Positions 8,787 through 17,696 are shown, counted from the stretch's first letter. The stretch: DNA of 64,000 nt from JBHJHP01 sp042219825 (GCF_042219825.1 NZ_JBHJHQ010000002.1:248001-312000); one strand, 5' to 3'. The notes: a model not told the origin generated them from the letters alone. Numbers and translations: made by a program.

Positions 8787-9665
8787 TTATTCATCAGCAA
8801 AGCGCTTCAGGAGATCGTTAAATGCATCAATCCGTCGATCCCGGAAAAAGGGCCAGATGCGTCGCACGTCCTCGCTTCGTTTCATATCTACATCGATAAT
8901 CTCAATAACGTCTTTATCAGCAGGTGCTTTATACAAAAGTTCACCCTGCGGTCCTGCAACAAAGGAAGTGCCCCAGAACTGTATGCCATTGGTTTGCCCT
9001 GAAGGATCCGGTTCATAACCGGTTCGGTTTACTGCAACAACAGGCAGGCCATTTGCCACAGCATGCCCGCGTTGAACTGTCATCCACGCTGTTTGCTGCC
9101 GCTCTTTTTCTGCTTCGGCATCTGTACTTTCCCAGCCAATGGCTGTCGGATAAATCAATATCTCAGCTCCTTTGAGGGCCATCGCACGTGCTGCTTCCGG
9201 GTACCACTGATCCCAGCAAACCAAAACTCCCAATCGTCCCAGCGAAGTATTGATGGGTTCGAAACCCAAATCTCCTGGCGTGAAATAAAATTTTTCATAA
9301 TAGGCAGGATCATCGGGAATGTGCATCTTGCGGTACTTTCCTGCCATAGATCCGTCAATATCAAACACAACGGCTGTATTATGATAGATACCTGCTGTAC
9401 GTCTCTCGAACAATGACGTGACCAGAACAATGTTATTTTCTTTGGCAAGATCGCTGTAAAAAGCAGTTGAAGGTCCCGGAATTGGTTCAGCCAGATTAAA
9501 TATTTCGGTGTCTTCGGTCTGACAGAAATATAAGCTGTTGTGCAGTTCCTGAAGAACCACCAGTTGTGCGCCCTGTTTGGCTGCAGCTCTGATATTTTCA
9601 GCCAGTTTTAATTTGTTATGTTCAACTGATACAGTATTTGACTGCTGTACGATCCCGATCTTCAT
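8787..9665 (-). CDS. aguB: N-carbamoylputrescine amidase-like nitrilase family enzyme
   Basis: 292 residues, one CN-hydrolase domain. The Glu-Lys-Cys triad is Glu40 (LQELH), Lys113 (KYRKMHIPD) and Cys150 (LVCWDQWYPE); LNSLYFCQ-like and PAYYEKFYF stretches are typical of AguB, which converts N-carbamoylputrescine to putrescine in polyamine synthesis. The usual partner agmatine deiminase (aguA) is not adjacent, so the substrate is inferred from overall resemblance only. It lies 59 bases downstream of the glutathione peroxidase gene on the same strand. Confidence 0.88.
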   Translation of the reverse strand: MKIGIVQQSNTVSVEHNKLKLAENIRAAAKQGAQLVVLQELHNSLYFCQTEDTEIFNLAEPIPGPSTAFYSDLAKENNIVLVTSLFERRTAGIYHNTAVVFDIDGSMAGKYRKMHIPDDPAYYEKFYFTPGDLGFEPINTSLGRLGVLVCWDQWYPEAARAMALKGAEILIYPTAIGWESTDAEAEKERQQTAWMTVQRGHAVANGLPVVAVNRTGYEPDPSGQTNGIQFWGTSFVAGPQGELLYKAPADKDVIEIIDVDMKRSEDVRRIWPFFRDRRIDAFNDLLKRFADE

Positions 9666-9724
9666 AATTTAAATTTTATGCGAATTTCGGGTTTTTTTAT
9701 GAAATTATAAACAGCGATGGCGCT

Positions 9725-10270
9725 TCAGGAACTTTTAATCCAGCCAACAATTTCTTCATCCATAGGTTTTGTCTTGGGAGGAAGCGTTTTCACGAAGTTC
9801 CCGTTTTCATCAATCAGAAATTTCTGAAAGTTCCAACTGATCTTTGTATCCAGAACACCGTTTTCTTTTTTTGTGGTCAGCCATTGATAAACCGGATGTA
9901 TATCCTTCCCTTTCACACTTATTTTCGCCATCATTGGAAAAGTGACTCCGTAATTCATTTTACAGAATTTCGCTATTTCTTCGTTGGATCCTGGTTCCTG
10001 ATGTAAGAAATTATTGGCGGGAAATCCTATGATTACAAAGTTGGCGTCTTTGTAGGTGTCGTATAATTTTTCAAGACCTTCATATTGTGGCGTAAAGCCA
10101 CATTTCGACGCCGTATTGACGACTAAAATTTTCTTTCCTTTAAACTGTGAAAGGCTGATTGAATCACCAGTTATGGTTTCCACTTTGAAATCATAGAAAC
10201 TTTTTTGAGCATTTACGTTGTAAGCTACACCTGTAAATAGTAGCATTAAAGTGATGTAGAATTTATTCAT
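9725..10270 (-). CDS. Exported glutathione peroxidase-family protein
   Basis: 181 residues with a signal peptide (about 1-21, ending VNAQ), so probably periplasmic. The peroxidatic Cys57 sits in NTASKCGFTPQY; the Trp-containing motif WNFQKFLID is present. The usual FPCNQF motif reads FPANNF, replacing both the conserved Cys and the catalytic-tetrad Gln. It is likely a thiol peroxidase using thioredoxin-like reductants (family knowledge). It is divergent from exonuclease III. Confidence 0.88.
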   Translation of the reverse strand: MNKFYITLMLLFTGVAYNVNAQKSFYDFKVETITGDSISLSQFKGKKILVVNTASKCGFTPQYEGLEKLYDTYKDANFVIIGFPANNFLHQEPGSNEEIAKFCKMNYGVTFPMMAKISVKGKDIHPVYQWLTTKKENGVLDTKISWNFQKFLIDENGNFVKTLPPKTKPMDEEIVGWIKSS

Positions 10271-10386
10271 TGCAATTGTTTTAGCTTATAACAATATGGT
10301 GTGCAGTGATGTTTGTTCAACATGGGTTAAGAATGGTTAAGAGCATCAAAATGGTTCTGCACTAAACACTTTAAGGATAATAGTGG

Positions 10387-10417
10387 TTTGTAATATAGCA
10401 GTTGCTTGATATATTTG
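10387..10417 (+). promoter_or_regulatory. Promoter of exonuclease III gene
   Basis: TTTG at 10387-10390, 19-base spacer, TATATTTG at 10410-10417: an exact Bacteroidota -33/-7 pair. A transcript starting near 10424 would begin just upstream of the TTG at 10435, which supports the ATG at 10453 as start. Confidence 0.75.
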
Positions 10418-10452
10418 TATGATGACAATTAATATTGACTAAAATATCAGTT

Positions 10453-11217
10453 ATGAAAATAATCTCATGGAATGTAAACGGAATTCGTGCCGTTGTTCAA
10501 AAGAATTTTTTTGAGGATTTAAAAGCAATGGATCCTGATATGTTATGTCTGCAGGAAACCAAAGCACAGGATGATCAGGTGGCAGAAGCGTTGGGAGGGC
10601 TTGAGGGCTATCATATTTATTCCAACTCAGCTGAGAAAAAAGGTTATTCCGGAACAGCCATCCTTTCTAAGACAGAGCCAATGAGTATATCGAAAGGTAT
10701 TGGTATTAATGACCACGATAATGAAGGCCGGGTTATGTGTGCAGAATATGATAAATTTTATCTGATTTCTGTTTATGTCCCCAATTCCGGGAGTGAATTA
10801 AAACGTTTGGGTTACAGGCAGGAATGGGATCTGGCATTTTTCAATTATCTTAAAAAACTGGAAGAAACGAAACCTGTCATAGTGTGTGGCGATTTTAATG
10901 TAGCTCATACTGAAATAGATATTGCCCGGCCAAAAGCGAATTATAATAAGAGTGCCGGTTATATGCAGGAAGAGATTGATGGCATGGATAGGTTTACGCA
11001 GAGCGGTTTAGTGGATAGTTTCCGTTATTTTTATCCGGATAAAACAGATGCCTATTCGTGGTGGAGTTTTCGTGCAGGTGCCAGAGGAAAGAATATCGGA
11101 TGGAGAATCGATTATTTTTTGGTCAGCGAAAGTTTTATCCCCGAAGTAAAAAATGCATCTATTCTGGCCGATGTTATGGGAAGTGACCATTGTCCGGTAG
11201 CAGTTGAGTTGAAGTAA
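10453..11217 (+). CDS. xth: Exodeoxyribonuclease III
   Basis: 254 residues from ATG 10453 (MKIISWNVNGIRAV). Xth is a Mg-dependent AP endonuclease and 3'-5' exonuclease in base excision repair. All the usual motifs are present: NVNGIRA, LQETKAQ (metal-binding Glu), VYVPNSG, CGDFNVAH, RIDYFLVS and GSDHCPV with the catalytic His. Length is normal. A six-codon extension to TTG 10435 is possible but would add residues before the conserved start. Confidence 0.95.
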   Translation: MKIISWNVNGIRAVVQKNFFEDLKAMDPDMLCLQETKAQDDQVAEALGGLEGYHIYSNSAEKKGYSGTAILSKTEPMSISKGIGINDHDNEGRVMCAEYDKFYLISVYVPNSGSELKRLGYRQEWDLAFFNYLKKLEETKPVIVCGDFNVAHTEIDIARPKANYNKSAGYMQEEIDGMDRFTQSGLVDSFRYFYPDKTDAYSWWSFRAGARGKNIGWRIDYFLVSESFIPEVKNASILADVMGSDHCPVAVELK

Positions 11218-11228
11218 AACCGATAGAT

Positions 11229-11260
11229 ACTTTTCTAAAGTTTCAAACTTTGGAAAAGGT
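11229..11260. repeat. Palindromic repeat, copy 1
   Basis: Near-perfect inverted repeat: ACTTTTCTAAAGTTT, one base, AAACTTTGGAAAAGGT. It matches the perfect copy at 11911-11939 except for small changes. It lies between the convergent xth and DUF6265 genes and could act as a bidirectional terminator. Confidence 0.75.
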
Positions 11261-11274
11261 AAATGGGATCGTGA

Positions 11275-11790
11275 TTAATCAGTCACCCTGTGGTAATTAA
11301 ATTTTACTTCAGCAGTTTTATTGTCATCTTCAATAACAACGTACATGTTGATTTCATTTTTGTTTAGTCGTTCTATGGTAAAGCCTTCAAAGTAAACTTT
11401 GCCAGATGTAACTTTCACCAGTTTGAAATCCACAGTTTTGTCTTTTTCTTCCCAGCCTTTCAAATCGGAATGAAAATGTTTAAGCCTTAAAATCAGTGTT
11501 TCGTTTTCTTCTGATATGGTTTCAAGTTCATAGAAAGTAACTTTGTCCTCTGATACAAGTTTAAAAGCGCCCATCATGGATCCACCTAAAGGAGGTGTCC
11601 ATATTTCTTCTGTTATGCCACCGAAAGCTTCTCCACGCCAGTGTCCCTGTAGCCAGGCAATTACACTTAAATCCGCTTTTGGTGAACCAACAGAATCGTT
11701 ATAGAACATCGTGTTTGGAAATTCATTTTGTCCTGAAGCGTAAAGCTGCAGTACAAAAAATGCCACTAATGCAAAGGCAAGTTTTTTCAT
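11275..11790 (-). CDS. DUF6265-family exported protein
   Basis: 171 residues with a signal peptide (1-20, ending ASGQ). The mature part contains LQGHWRGEAFGG-TEEIWTPPLGGSMMGAF, the conserved beginning of DUF6265, a lipocalin-like beta-barrel family common in Bacteroidota. Function is unknown. The gene is bracketed by two copies of the same palindrome, one after its stop and one upstream of its start. Confidence 0.8.
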   Translation of the reverse strand: MKKLAFALVAFFVLQLYASGQNEFPNTMFYNDSVGSPKADLSVIAWLQGHWRGEAFGGITEEIWTPPLGGSMMGAFKLVSEDKVTFYELETISEENETLILRLKHFHSDLKGWEEKDKTVDFKLVKVTSGKVYFEGFTIERLNKNEINMYVVIEDDNKTAEVKFNYHRVTD

Positions 11791-11910
11791 TATAAATAAT
11801 TGTTAAAGTTAATAGATGTAATTATAACAATTTATTTTGCTGAGCGGTTTATGAATTGGGTAGTTTAAAAAAATATCGTAAAACGGTTTGTTGAATAGAT
11901 AGTGAATAAG

Positions 11911-11939
11911 CTTTTCCAAAGTTTTAAACTTTGGAAAAG
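11911..11939. repeat. Palindromic repeat, copy 2 (perfect)
   Basis: CTTTTCCAAAGTTT, one T, AAACTTTGGAAAAG: a perfect 14-bp inverted repeat with a single central base. Same element as at 11229-11260. Confidence 0.85.
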
Positions 11940-11949
11940 TTAAGTATCA

Positions 11950-11981
11950 TTGATCCGATTCAGTTGGAATTTGTATTTTTG
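11950..11981 (+). promoter_or_regulatory. Promoter of rarA
   Basis: TTG at 11950-11952, 21-base spacer, TATTTTTG at 11974-11981, matching TTG-N19-21-TAnnTTTG; the ATG follows 16 bases later. Confidence 0.65.
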
Positions 11982-11997
11982 TTTTTCATTTTAAATT

Positions 11998-13275
11998 ATG
12001 GCTTTAAAACCACTCGCGGAACGTTTGCGTCCTAAGTCTCTGGACGATTATATCGGGCAGGAGCACCTGGTTGGAAAAGGTGCGGTGTTGCGCGAAATGA
12101 TTGAATCAGGCAAGATCAGTTCTTTCATCCTGTGGGGACCTCCGGGAGTTGGAAAAACGACCCTGGCAAAGATCATTGCCAATCAGCAGGAACGGCCGTT
12201 TTACACCTTAAGTGCTGTGTCAAGCGGCGTGAAAGATGTGCGTGAGGTGATAGAAAAGGCCCGTAAGTCACAGTTTTTTGACCGGCCAAATCCAATTTTA
12301 TTCATTGACGAGATTCACCGCTTCAGCAAATCGCAACAGGATTCATTACTTGGGGCCGTTGAAGAAGGTGTGTTTACTTTGATTGGTGCTACAACCGAAA
12401 ATCCATCGTTTGAAGTCATTTCTCCATTATTGTCCCGCTGTCAGGTTTATGTACTTAAGCCTTTGGATAATGACGGGATACTAAAGCTCATGGATCGCGC
12501 CCTGAAAGAGGATTCAGAATTGAAAAAGCTGGATTGGGAGATTAAGGAACATGAAGCAATAATTCGTCAGAGTGGAGGTGATGCCCGTAAACTGTTGAAT
12601 ATTCTGGAACTGATATCAGCTAATTTCAATGATAAAATTGTGGTGACCGATGATCTGGTCATTGAAAAGTTACAGCGCAATATTGCCATGTATGATAAAA
12701 ATGGCGAATTGCATTACGATATCATTTCAGCATTTATTAAATCGGTTCGGGGCAGTGATCCCAATGGTGCCGTGTACTGGCTGGCGAGGATGGTGGAAGG
12801 TGGTGAAGATCCAAAATTTATTGCCCGGCGACTGGTAATTCTTGCAGCAGAAGATATCGGACTGGCTAATCCGAATGCCTTGCTTATTGCTAACGCGGCA
12901 TTTGAGGCCATTGAACGGATCGGCTGGCCGGAAGGTCGGATTGTACTGTCTGAAGCAACGATATACCTGGCCACTTCACCCAAAAGTAATTCTGCATATA
13001 TGGCCATTGGTGATGCCCAGAGTCTGGTACAGAAAACAGGCAATCTGCCGGTTCCTTTGCATTTAAGAAATTCACCGAGCAAACTGATGAAAGAACTGGG
13101 GTACGGAGCAGATTATAAATATGCACATTCCTATCCCGGAAATTTTGTGGATCAGGAATTTTTGCCGGATCAGATTAAAGGAAAACAGTTTTATACACCT
13201 CAGAAAAATGCATCAGAAACAAAAATAAGTGAACGGATGAAATCCCTTTGGAAAAATAAATACAACCATGAGTAA
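11998..13275 (+). CDS. rarA: Replication-associated recombination protein A (AAA+ ATPase)
   Basis: 425 residues. The N-terminus (MALKPLAERLRPKSLDDYIGQEHLVG) is characteristic of RarA/MgsA. Walker A is GPPGVGKTT (47-55), Walker B ILFIDEIHRF, sensor 1 GATTENPSFEV. The C-terminal part (VRGSDPNGAVYWLARMVEGGEDPKFIARRL) is the MgsA tetramerisation domain. It acts at stalled replication forks. The stop overlaps the kdsA start by 8 bases, so the two are translationally coupled. Confidence 0.95.
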   Translation: MALKPLAERLRPKSLDDYIGQEHLVGKGAVLREMIESGKISSFILWGPPGVGKTTLAKIIANQQERPFYTLSAVSSGVKDVREVIEKARKSQFFDRPNPILFIDEIHRFSKSQQDSLLGAVEEGVFTLIGATTENPSFEVISPLLSRCQVYVLKPLDNDGILKLMDRALKEDSELKKLDWEIKEHEAIIRQSGGDARKLLNILELISANFNDKIVVTDDLVIEKLQRNIAMYDKNGELHYDIISAFIKSVRGSDPNGAVYWLARMVEGGEDPKFIARRLVILAAEDIGLANPNALLIANAAFEAIERIGWPEGRIVLSEATIYLATSPKSNSAYMAIGDAQSLVQKTGNLPVPLHLRNSPSKLMKELGYGADYKYAHSYPGNFVDQEFLPDQIKGKQFYTPQKNASETKISERMKSLWKNKYNHE

Positions 13276-14083
13276 CGCGTTGAACATACCCAAATTAAAA
13301 CATAAAGATTCAGGTAACTTTTTTATTCTGGCAGGACCATGTGCCATCGAAGGTGAAGACATGGCACTGAGGATTGCAGAAAAGATCAAAAAGGTGACGG
13401 ATAAGCTTGAAATTCCGTTTGTTTTTAAAGGATCGTACAGAAAAGCTAACCGGTCCAGACTGGATTCTTTTTCTGGAATAGGTGATGAAAAAGCACTGAA
13501 AGTACTGAGAAAGGTTTCAGAAACATTTGATGTTCCAACTGTTACCGATATTCATTCAGCCAATGAAGCCGCAATGGCAGCTGAATTTGTTGATGTTATC
13601 CAAATCCCGGCATTCCTGTGCCGTCAAACGAATATTTTGGTCGCAGCTGCAGAAACCGGCAAAACCATTAATATTAAGAAAGGACAGTTTCTGTCCGGTT
13701 CAAGTATGAAGTTTGCGGTTCAGAAAGTGATCGATTCCGGAAACGACAAAGTGATGCTGACTGACAGGGGAACCATGTTTGGCTATAGCGATTTAATCGT
13801 AGATTACCGCACTATTCCGGAAATGCAGAAGACCGGGTGCCCTGTGGTGCTGGATATAACTCATTCGTTGCAACAACCGAATCAAAGCTCAGGTGTTACG
13901 GGAGGAAATCCTCAGCTGATTGAAACGATTGCTAAAGCCGGAATTGCTGTTGGGGCTGATGGTTTATTTCTTGAAACACATCACGATCCAACCAATGCAA
14001 AATCGGATGGCGCCAACATGCTGAATCTGGCTTTGCTTGAACCACTGCTGGAAAAACTGGTTCGGATCAGAAAAGCACTTTAG
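13268..14083 (+). CDS. kdsA: 3-deoxy-8-phosphooctulonate synthase
   Basis: 271 residues. It condenses arabinose-5-phosphate and PEP to KDO-8-phosphate for lipopolysaccharide core synthesis. Motifs: AGPCAIEG, FKGSYRKANRSRLDSFSG, DITHSLQQPN and LETHHDPTNAKSDG. Cys25 in AGPCAIEG, with the later His, Glu and Asp, corresponds to the metal ligands of the metal-dependent KdsA class (Asn replaces Cys in the E. coli class). The gene starts inside the end of rarA and ends 12 bases from a convergent hydrolase gene. Confidence 0.95.
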   Translation: MSNALNIPKLKHKDSGNFFILAGPCAIEGEDMALRIAEKIKKVTDKLEIPFVFKGSYRKANRSRLDSFSGIGDEKALKVLRKVSETFDVPTVTDIHSANEAAMAAEFVDVIQIPAFLCRQTNILVAAAETGKTINIKKGQFLSGSSMKFAVQKVIDSGNDKVMLTDRGTMFGYSDLIVDYRTIPEMQKTGCPVVLDITHSLQQPNQSSGVTGGNPQLIETIAKAGIAVGADGLFLETHHDPTNAKSDGANMLNLALLEPLLEKLVRIRKAL

Positions 14084-14095
14084 CACAACTCCGGA

Positions 14096-15094
14096 CTATT
14101 CTTTCAGAAATGTCTTCAGTGGAGCAATAAATTCTTCAAAGCTCTCTATATGGGGTAAGTGACCAATACTTGGAATTTCCACAAGTTTACAATCCGGAAT
14201 TGTCTGCTGTGTTTTTTTGCCGAGTTTGTTATACAAGCCCATGGTCTTTCTCACAGAGTCAGAGACAAGTGGTTTTCCCAGAGCAGTTCTGTCCCGTGTT
14301 CCGATAATAAGCAGGGTAGGAACTTCAATGTTCTGAAATTCATACAGCACCGGTTGCGTAAATATCATATCGTAGGTTAATGCTGCATTCCACGCAATAC
14401 GTTTATAATCTGAATTGAGCGTCCATCCGGCCAGTAGATTCACCCATTCATCATATTCTTTTTTCCATTTGCCATCATAATAGCTGTTGAGCTGATATGC
14501 CTTTATTTTATCATAATCTTTGTGAAGTTCGTTGTTGTACCACCATTCAATTGGTTTGTACGGAACAACAAGTTTCCAGTCTTCCAGACCGATAGGGTTC
14601 TCCAGAACCAGCTTATCAACGCTGCCGGGATACATCAGCGTAAAGCGTGTGGCCAGCATACCTCCCATAGAATGACCCAAAACAGCAGTCCGTTTTACGC
14701 CGATAGAATCCAGTACTGCTTTTGTATTAATGGACAGCTGTTGAAAGGAATATTGAAAATGTTCCGGCTTGGAAGATTTTCCAAAGCCAATCTGATCCGG
14801 AACAATAACACGGTAGCCTGCTTTGGTCAGCGCTTTAATCGTGGTGCCCCAGTAGGCGCCATTGAAATTTTTACCGTGTAAAAGCATGATGTTTTTACCG
14901 TTGTAATGTTCAGGTTTAACATCCATATAAGCCATTTGAAGATGCTGATTCTGAATATCCAACTGAATGTGGCTGACCGGATAGGGATAGTCGTAGTTGG
15001 CAAGTTCAATATCGAGCCACTGAAGTGAATCCTGTTGCGCAAAAAAGTTTAAACAGGAGAATAGAAAAATTATGGAAAATATAAGTTGTTTCAT
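14096..15094 (-). CDS. Exported alpha/beta hydrolase
   Basis: 332 residues with a signal peptide (about 1-19, ending FFAQ). The fold markers are MLLHGKNFNG (oxyanion region), GHSMGGMLA (nucleophile Ser in GxSxG), IGTRDRTA (acid) and IGHLPHIE (catalytic His). The substrate is unknown; the family includes esterases and haloalkane-dehalogenase-like enzymes. It lies 12 bases downstream of nhaA on the same strand, so probably one operon. Confidence 0.85.
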   Translation of the reverse strand: MKQLIFSIIFLFSCLNFFAQQDSLQWLDIELANYDYPYPVSHIQLDIQNQHLQMAYMDVKPEHYNGKNIMLLHGKNFNGAYWGTTIKALTKAGYRVIVPDQIGFGKSSKPEHFQYSFQQLSINTKAVLDSIGVKRTAVLGHSMGGMLATRFTLMYPGSVDKLVLENPIGLEDWKLVVPYKPIEWWYNNELHKDYDKIKAYQLNSYYDGKWKKEYDEWVNLLAGWTLNSDYKRIAWNAALTYDMIFTQPVLYEFQNIEVPTLLIIGTRDRTALGKPLVSDSVRKTMGLYNKLGKKTQQTIPDCKLVEIPSIGHLPHIESFEEFIAPLKTFLKE

Positions 15095-15106
15095 AATTAT
15101 CTTGTT

Positions 15107-16429
15107 TTATACTCTTGATGTATACTTTCTTAAAAGTAAATAACCGACAATACCAGATATCAGTGAACCCATCAGAATTCCAATTTTCGCAGAATCGAGC
15201 AATAATATCTGGCTGCTGAATGCAAGGTTTGCAATAAAGATGGACATGGTAAAACCAACGCCGGCCAGAAAAGCGATTCCGACGATTTGTTTAAAATCAG
15301 CACCTGCCGGTCTTTCAGCTATTCCCAGTTTGATTGCCAACCACGAAAACAGCGATATACCTATGCTTTTACCTAAAATCAAACCTGCGGAAATCTGCCC
15401 GATCAATGGTACGTTCGGTTGAAATTCACTGCTGATTATAACCCCGGAATTTGAAAATGCAAATACCGGCATAATAAAATATGCCACCCAGTTGTGCAGT
15501 TTATGCTCCAAATGTTGAAGCGGGGAATGCACTTTTGCAGTCAGTTCTTCCAGTTGATCCACAGCGTCAAGATGTTCGTGTTTTAATATTGGCTTATCAT
15601 TGTCCTCGGTTCGTGCAATTCTGGCCACTATGCCTTTTAATTTTTCGTTGTATGTTTTAATATCAATCTTCTGGCTTATTGGTACAGTAAATGCCAGCAA
15701 TACACCTGCTATGGTTGGATGAATTCCGGCTTTAAGGAACAGATACCATATTACGGCACCAACGATTACCAAAAGATAATTAGAGTACAGATTTCTTTTG
15801 GAGAGAATTAAAAGGATAACAAACAGGATCATGGCATAAAGCAAGAGCATCCATTTAATTTCTTCACTGTAAAAAAGTGCAATGACCAGAACAGCACCAA
15901 GATCGTCCACAATGGCAAATGCTGTAAGGAAAATTTTAAGACTGACCGGAACCCTTTTACCAAGCAATGTTAGAATTGCCAGCGAAAAAGCAATGTCTGT
16001 AGCCATGGGAATTCCCCAACCACTATGTGTTTCGGGAGATGTATTGAATAATAAATATATGGAAACAGGAATGATCATACCTCCAACGGCTGCAAATAAA
16101 GGGAGTGAGGCCTTTTTCATGGTGTTTAGCTCACCAATCATAAGTTCCCGTTTTATCTCCAGCCCGATGACAAAAAAGAATATGGCCATTAAGCCGTCGT
16201 TAATCCATAGAATTAGCGGCTTTACCAGGTGAAATTCTTTTGAACTGATCCCGATTTTATATTGCCAGATATTGTTAAAAGATTCTCCAACAGGTGAGTT
16301 TGCCAGGATCAGTGCAATAACTGTTGCTGAAAAAAGCAATATCCCACTAAAACTTTCAATCTTTGTGAATTTCTGTATTGGCGTAATTATGACCTCTTTT
16401 ATGAAATTGTCCGGTTGTTTTGTACCCAT
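15107..16429 (-). CDS. nhaA: Na+/H+ antiporter NhaA
   Basis: 440 residues with about 11-12 hydrophobic segments. The family hallmark AIVDDLGAV, carrying the paired aspartates needed for ion binding, is present, as are GLEIKRELMIGEL and MATDIAFSLA. It exchanges Na+ for H+ across the inner membrane for pH and salt homeostasis, plausible for a marine or saline organism. It has an acidic/charged insertion (IARTEDNDKPILKHEHLDAV) that makes it longer than the E. coli protein. It heads an operon with the hydrolase. Confidence 0.95.
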   Translation of the reverse strand: MGTKQPDNFIKEVIITPIQKFTKIESFSGILLFSATVIALILANSPVGESFNNIWQYKIGISSKEFHLVKPLILWINDGLMAIFFFVIGLEIKRELMIGELNTMKKASLPLFAAVGGMIIPVSIYLLFNTSPETHSGWGIPMATDIAFSLAILTLLGKRVPVSLKIFLTAFAIVDDLGAVLVIALFYSEEIKWMLLLYAMILFVILLILSKRNLYSNYLLVIVGAVIWYLFLKAGIHPTIAGVLLAFTVPISQKIDIKTYNEKLKGIVARIARTEDNDKPILKHEHLDAVDQLEELTAKVHSPLQHLEHKLHNWVAYFIMPVFAFSNSGVIISSEFQPNVPLIGQISAGLILGKSIGISLFSWLAIKLGIAERPAGADFKQIVGIAFLAGVGFTMSIFIANLAFSSQILLLDSAKIGILMGSLISGIVGYLLLRKYTSRV

Positions 16430-16620
16430 TTATGTGCAGATTATGTTTAGAATGTGTTAGTCCATAGTAAGTTATACATCTATAACAGGAAATACTTAAA
16501 AAAGGTTCTGCCAGAGTACTTAGTCGTAAAGCTTTTAACCAATTTTATAAAATTGAAATTTTACAGCTTTTTTCCTGTAAAATTTCATATGTGAACCGGT
16601 TATAATCGCTCGGTATAGTA

Positions 16621-16672
16621 TTGATGAAATGCTATGATTCAAATAAATTTGTGATCGGAAAAAATAGGAGGT
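16621..16672 (+). promoter_or_regulatory. Promoter and Shine-Dalgarno site of the redox operon
   Basis: TTG at 16621-16623, 20-base spacer, TAAATTTG at 16644-16651; then AGGAGGT at 16666-16672, six bases before the ATG. The strong ribosome binding site is unusual here. Confidence 0.75.
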
Positions 16673-16678
16673 AGAATT

Positions 16679-17260
16679 ATGATACAGATCAATTCTTTTT
16701 CGGAATTAAAGGACGCAATATCAGGGAAAGACAAAGCCTACCTGTTATTGTACAAAAAAGGTACGGAACAAAGTGAATGTGCGTTTGGGCATATTGCTGA
16801 AGGCAGTGAGAATGTGGAAGGTTTGAACCTTTATTATGCTGATGTGACAGTGGTAAGGGATATTCACACAGAATTTGGTATCACCTCGGTTCCTGCTTTG
16901 CTTGAGTTTGAGAATGGTTCATTTAAGAATGTTGTGAAAGGCTGTAACAATGCCGGACACTATAAGGCATTATTTGAAGATGCTGTTTATTTTGCAGAAG
17001 TAAAAAAGGAAGGGAAACCGCAAAAAAGGGTAACAGTGTATTCCACACCAACATGTTCCTGGTGCAACACGTTAAAAACATATCTTAAAAATCAAAGGGT
17101 AAGATATACCGATGTGGATGTTTCCCGTGATCCTAAAGCAGCGGAAGAACTTGTCCGCAGAACCGGACAGCAGGGGGTTCCTCAGACGGATATTAACGGA
17201 GAAATAATTGTTGGGTTCAACAAAGCCCGGATAAATGAGTTATTAGGCTTACAGGGATAA
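16679..17260 (+). CDS. Thioredoxin-fold/glutaredoxin fusion protein
   Basis: 193 residues. Residues 1-105 form a thioredoxin-like domain without a CXXC pair (YKKGTEQSECAFGHI has one Cys) but with the cis-Pro region TSVPALLEF. Residues 115-193 form a glutaredoxin domain with active site TPTCSWC and QQGVPQTDINGEIIVGF. Two thioredoxin folds in tandem suggest a dedicated disulphide reductase or a delivery domain. It is first in an apparent operon with a GroES-like protein and a membrane-anchored thioredoxin, and has a strong promoter and ribosome site. Confidence 0.87.
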   Translation: MIQINSFSELKDAISGKDKAYLLLYKKGTEQSECAFGHIAEGSENVEGLNLYYADVTVVRDIHTEFGITSVPALLEFENGSFKNVVKGCNNAGHYKALFEDAVYFAEVKKEGKPQKRVTVYSTPTCSWCNTLKTYLKNQRVRYTDVDVSRDPKAAEELVRRTGQQGVPQTDINGEIIVGFNKARINELLGLQG

Positions 17261-17279
17261 AAACAAAAACTATTATAAC

Positions 17280-17567
17280 ATGAGAGAATTACAACCAGTA
17301 AATCAGAATGTGTTGCTCGATGTAACCGACGATAATAAAGAGCAGCGCACAGCATCGGGAATTATTATTCCTGATTCGGCCAAAGAGAAACAAACCATTG
17401 CAAAAGTGGTGGCAATGAGTACTATTGAAAATGCTGAAATCTCTGTTGGAGATTTAGTTTTATATAAAACCTACGGTGGAACAGAAACCGAATTTGAAGG
17501 GAAAAAATACCTGCTGATTCAGTATTCTGAGATACTCGCTAAAATTGTGGAAACAGATGAGATTTGA
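17280..17567 (+). CDS. GroES-like co-chaperonin paralogue
   Basis: 95 residues. RELQPVNQNVLLDVTDD, ASGIIIPDSAKEKQTIAKVVA and DLVLYKTYGGTETEFEGKKYLLIQYSEILAKI follow the GroES fold, including a mobile-loop-like IIIPDSAKEK and the closing ILA-I segment. No groEL is next to it, so this is probably a second, non-canonical copy. Its position between redox proteins suggests a link to oxidative protein damage (inference). The start is 19 bases after the preceding stop. Confidence 0.85.
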   Translation: MRELQPVNQNVLLDVTDDNKEQRTASGIIIPDSAKEKQTIAKVVAMSTIENAEISVGDLVLYKTYGGTETEFEGKKYLLIQYSEILAKIVETDEI

Positions 17568-17583
17568 TAGTCAGAGTTGCCCG

Positions 17584-17694
17584 ATGATCCACGTTTGGAT
17601 ATCATTCAGGGCGTTTTTAAAAAGGGTTTTTAAAGGGAATGCAGATTTGGTTTCCGAAGAGCCGGAGTCGTTTAACCTGGAAGAAAATAAGTAA
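17584..17694 (+). CDS. Small 36-residue ORF in the redox operon
   Basis: ATG 17584 to TAA 17692-17694. The N-terminal half (MIHVWISFRAFLKRVFKG) is amphipathic/basic and the C-terminal half acidic (SEEPESFNLEENK). The stop lies two bases before the trxA-like ATG at 17697, so translation coupling is likely. No family recognised. Existence is inferred from position, since otherwise this operon would have a 129-base gap. Confidence 0.5.
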   Translation: MIHVWISFRAFLKRVFKGNADLVSEEPESFNLEENK

Positions 17695-17696
17695 TT

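Noticed and set aside
8787..9665. Complete agmatine-to-putrescine operon
   Set aside because: Only the amidase-like gene is present; no agmatine deiminase gene lies nearby.
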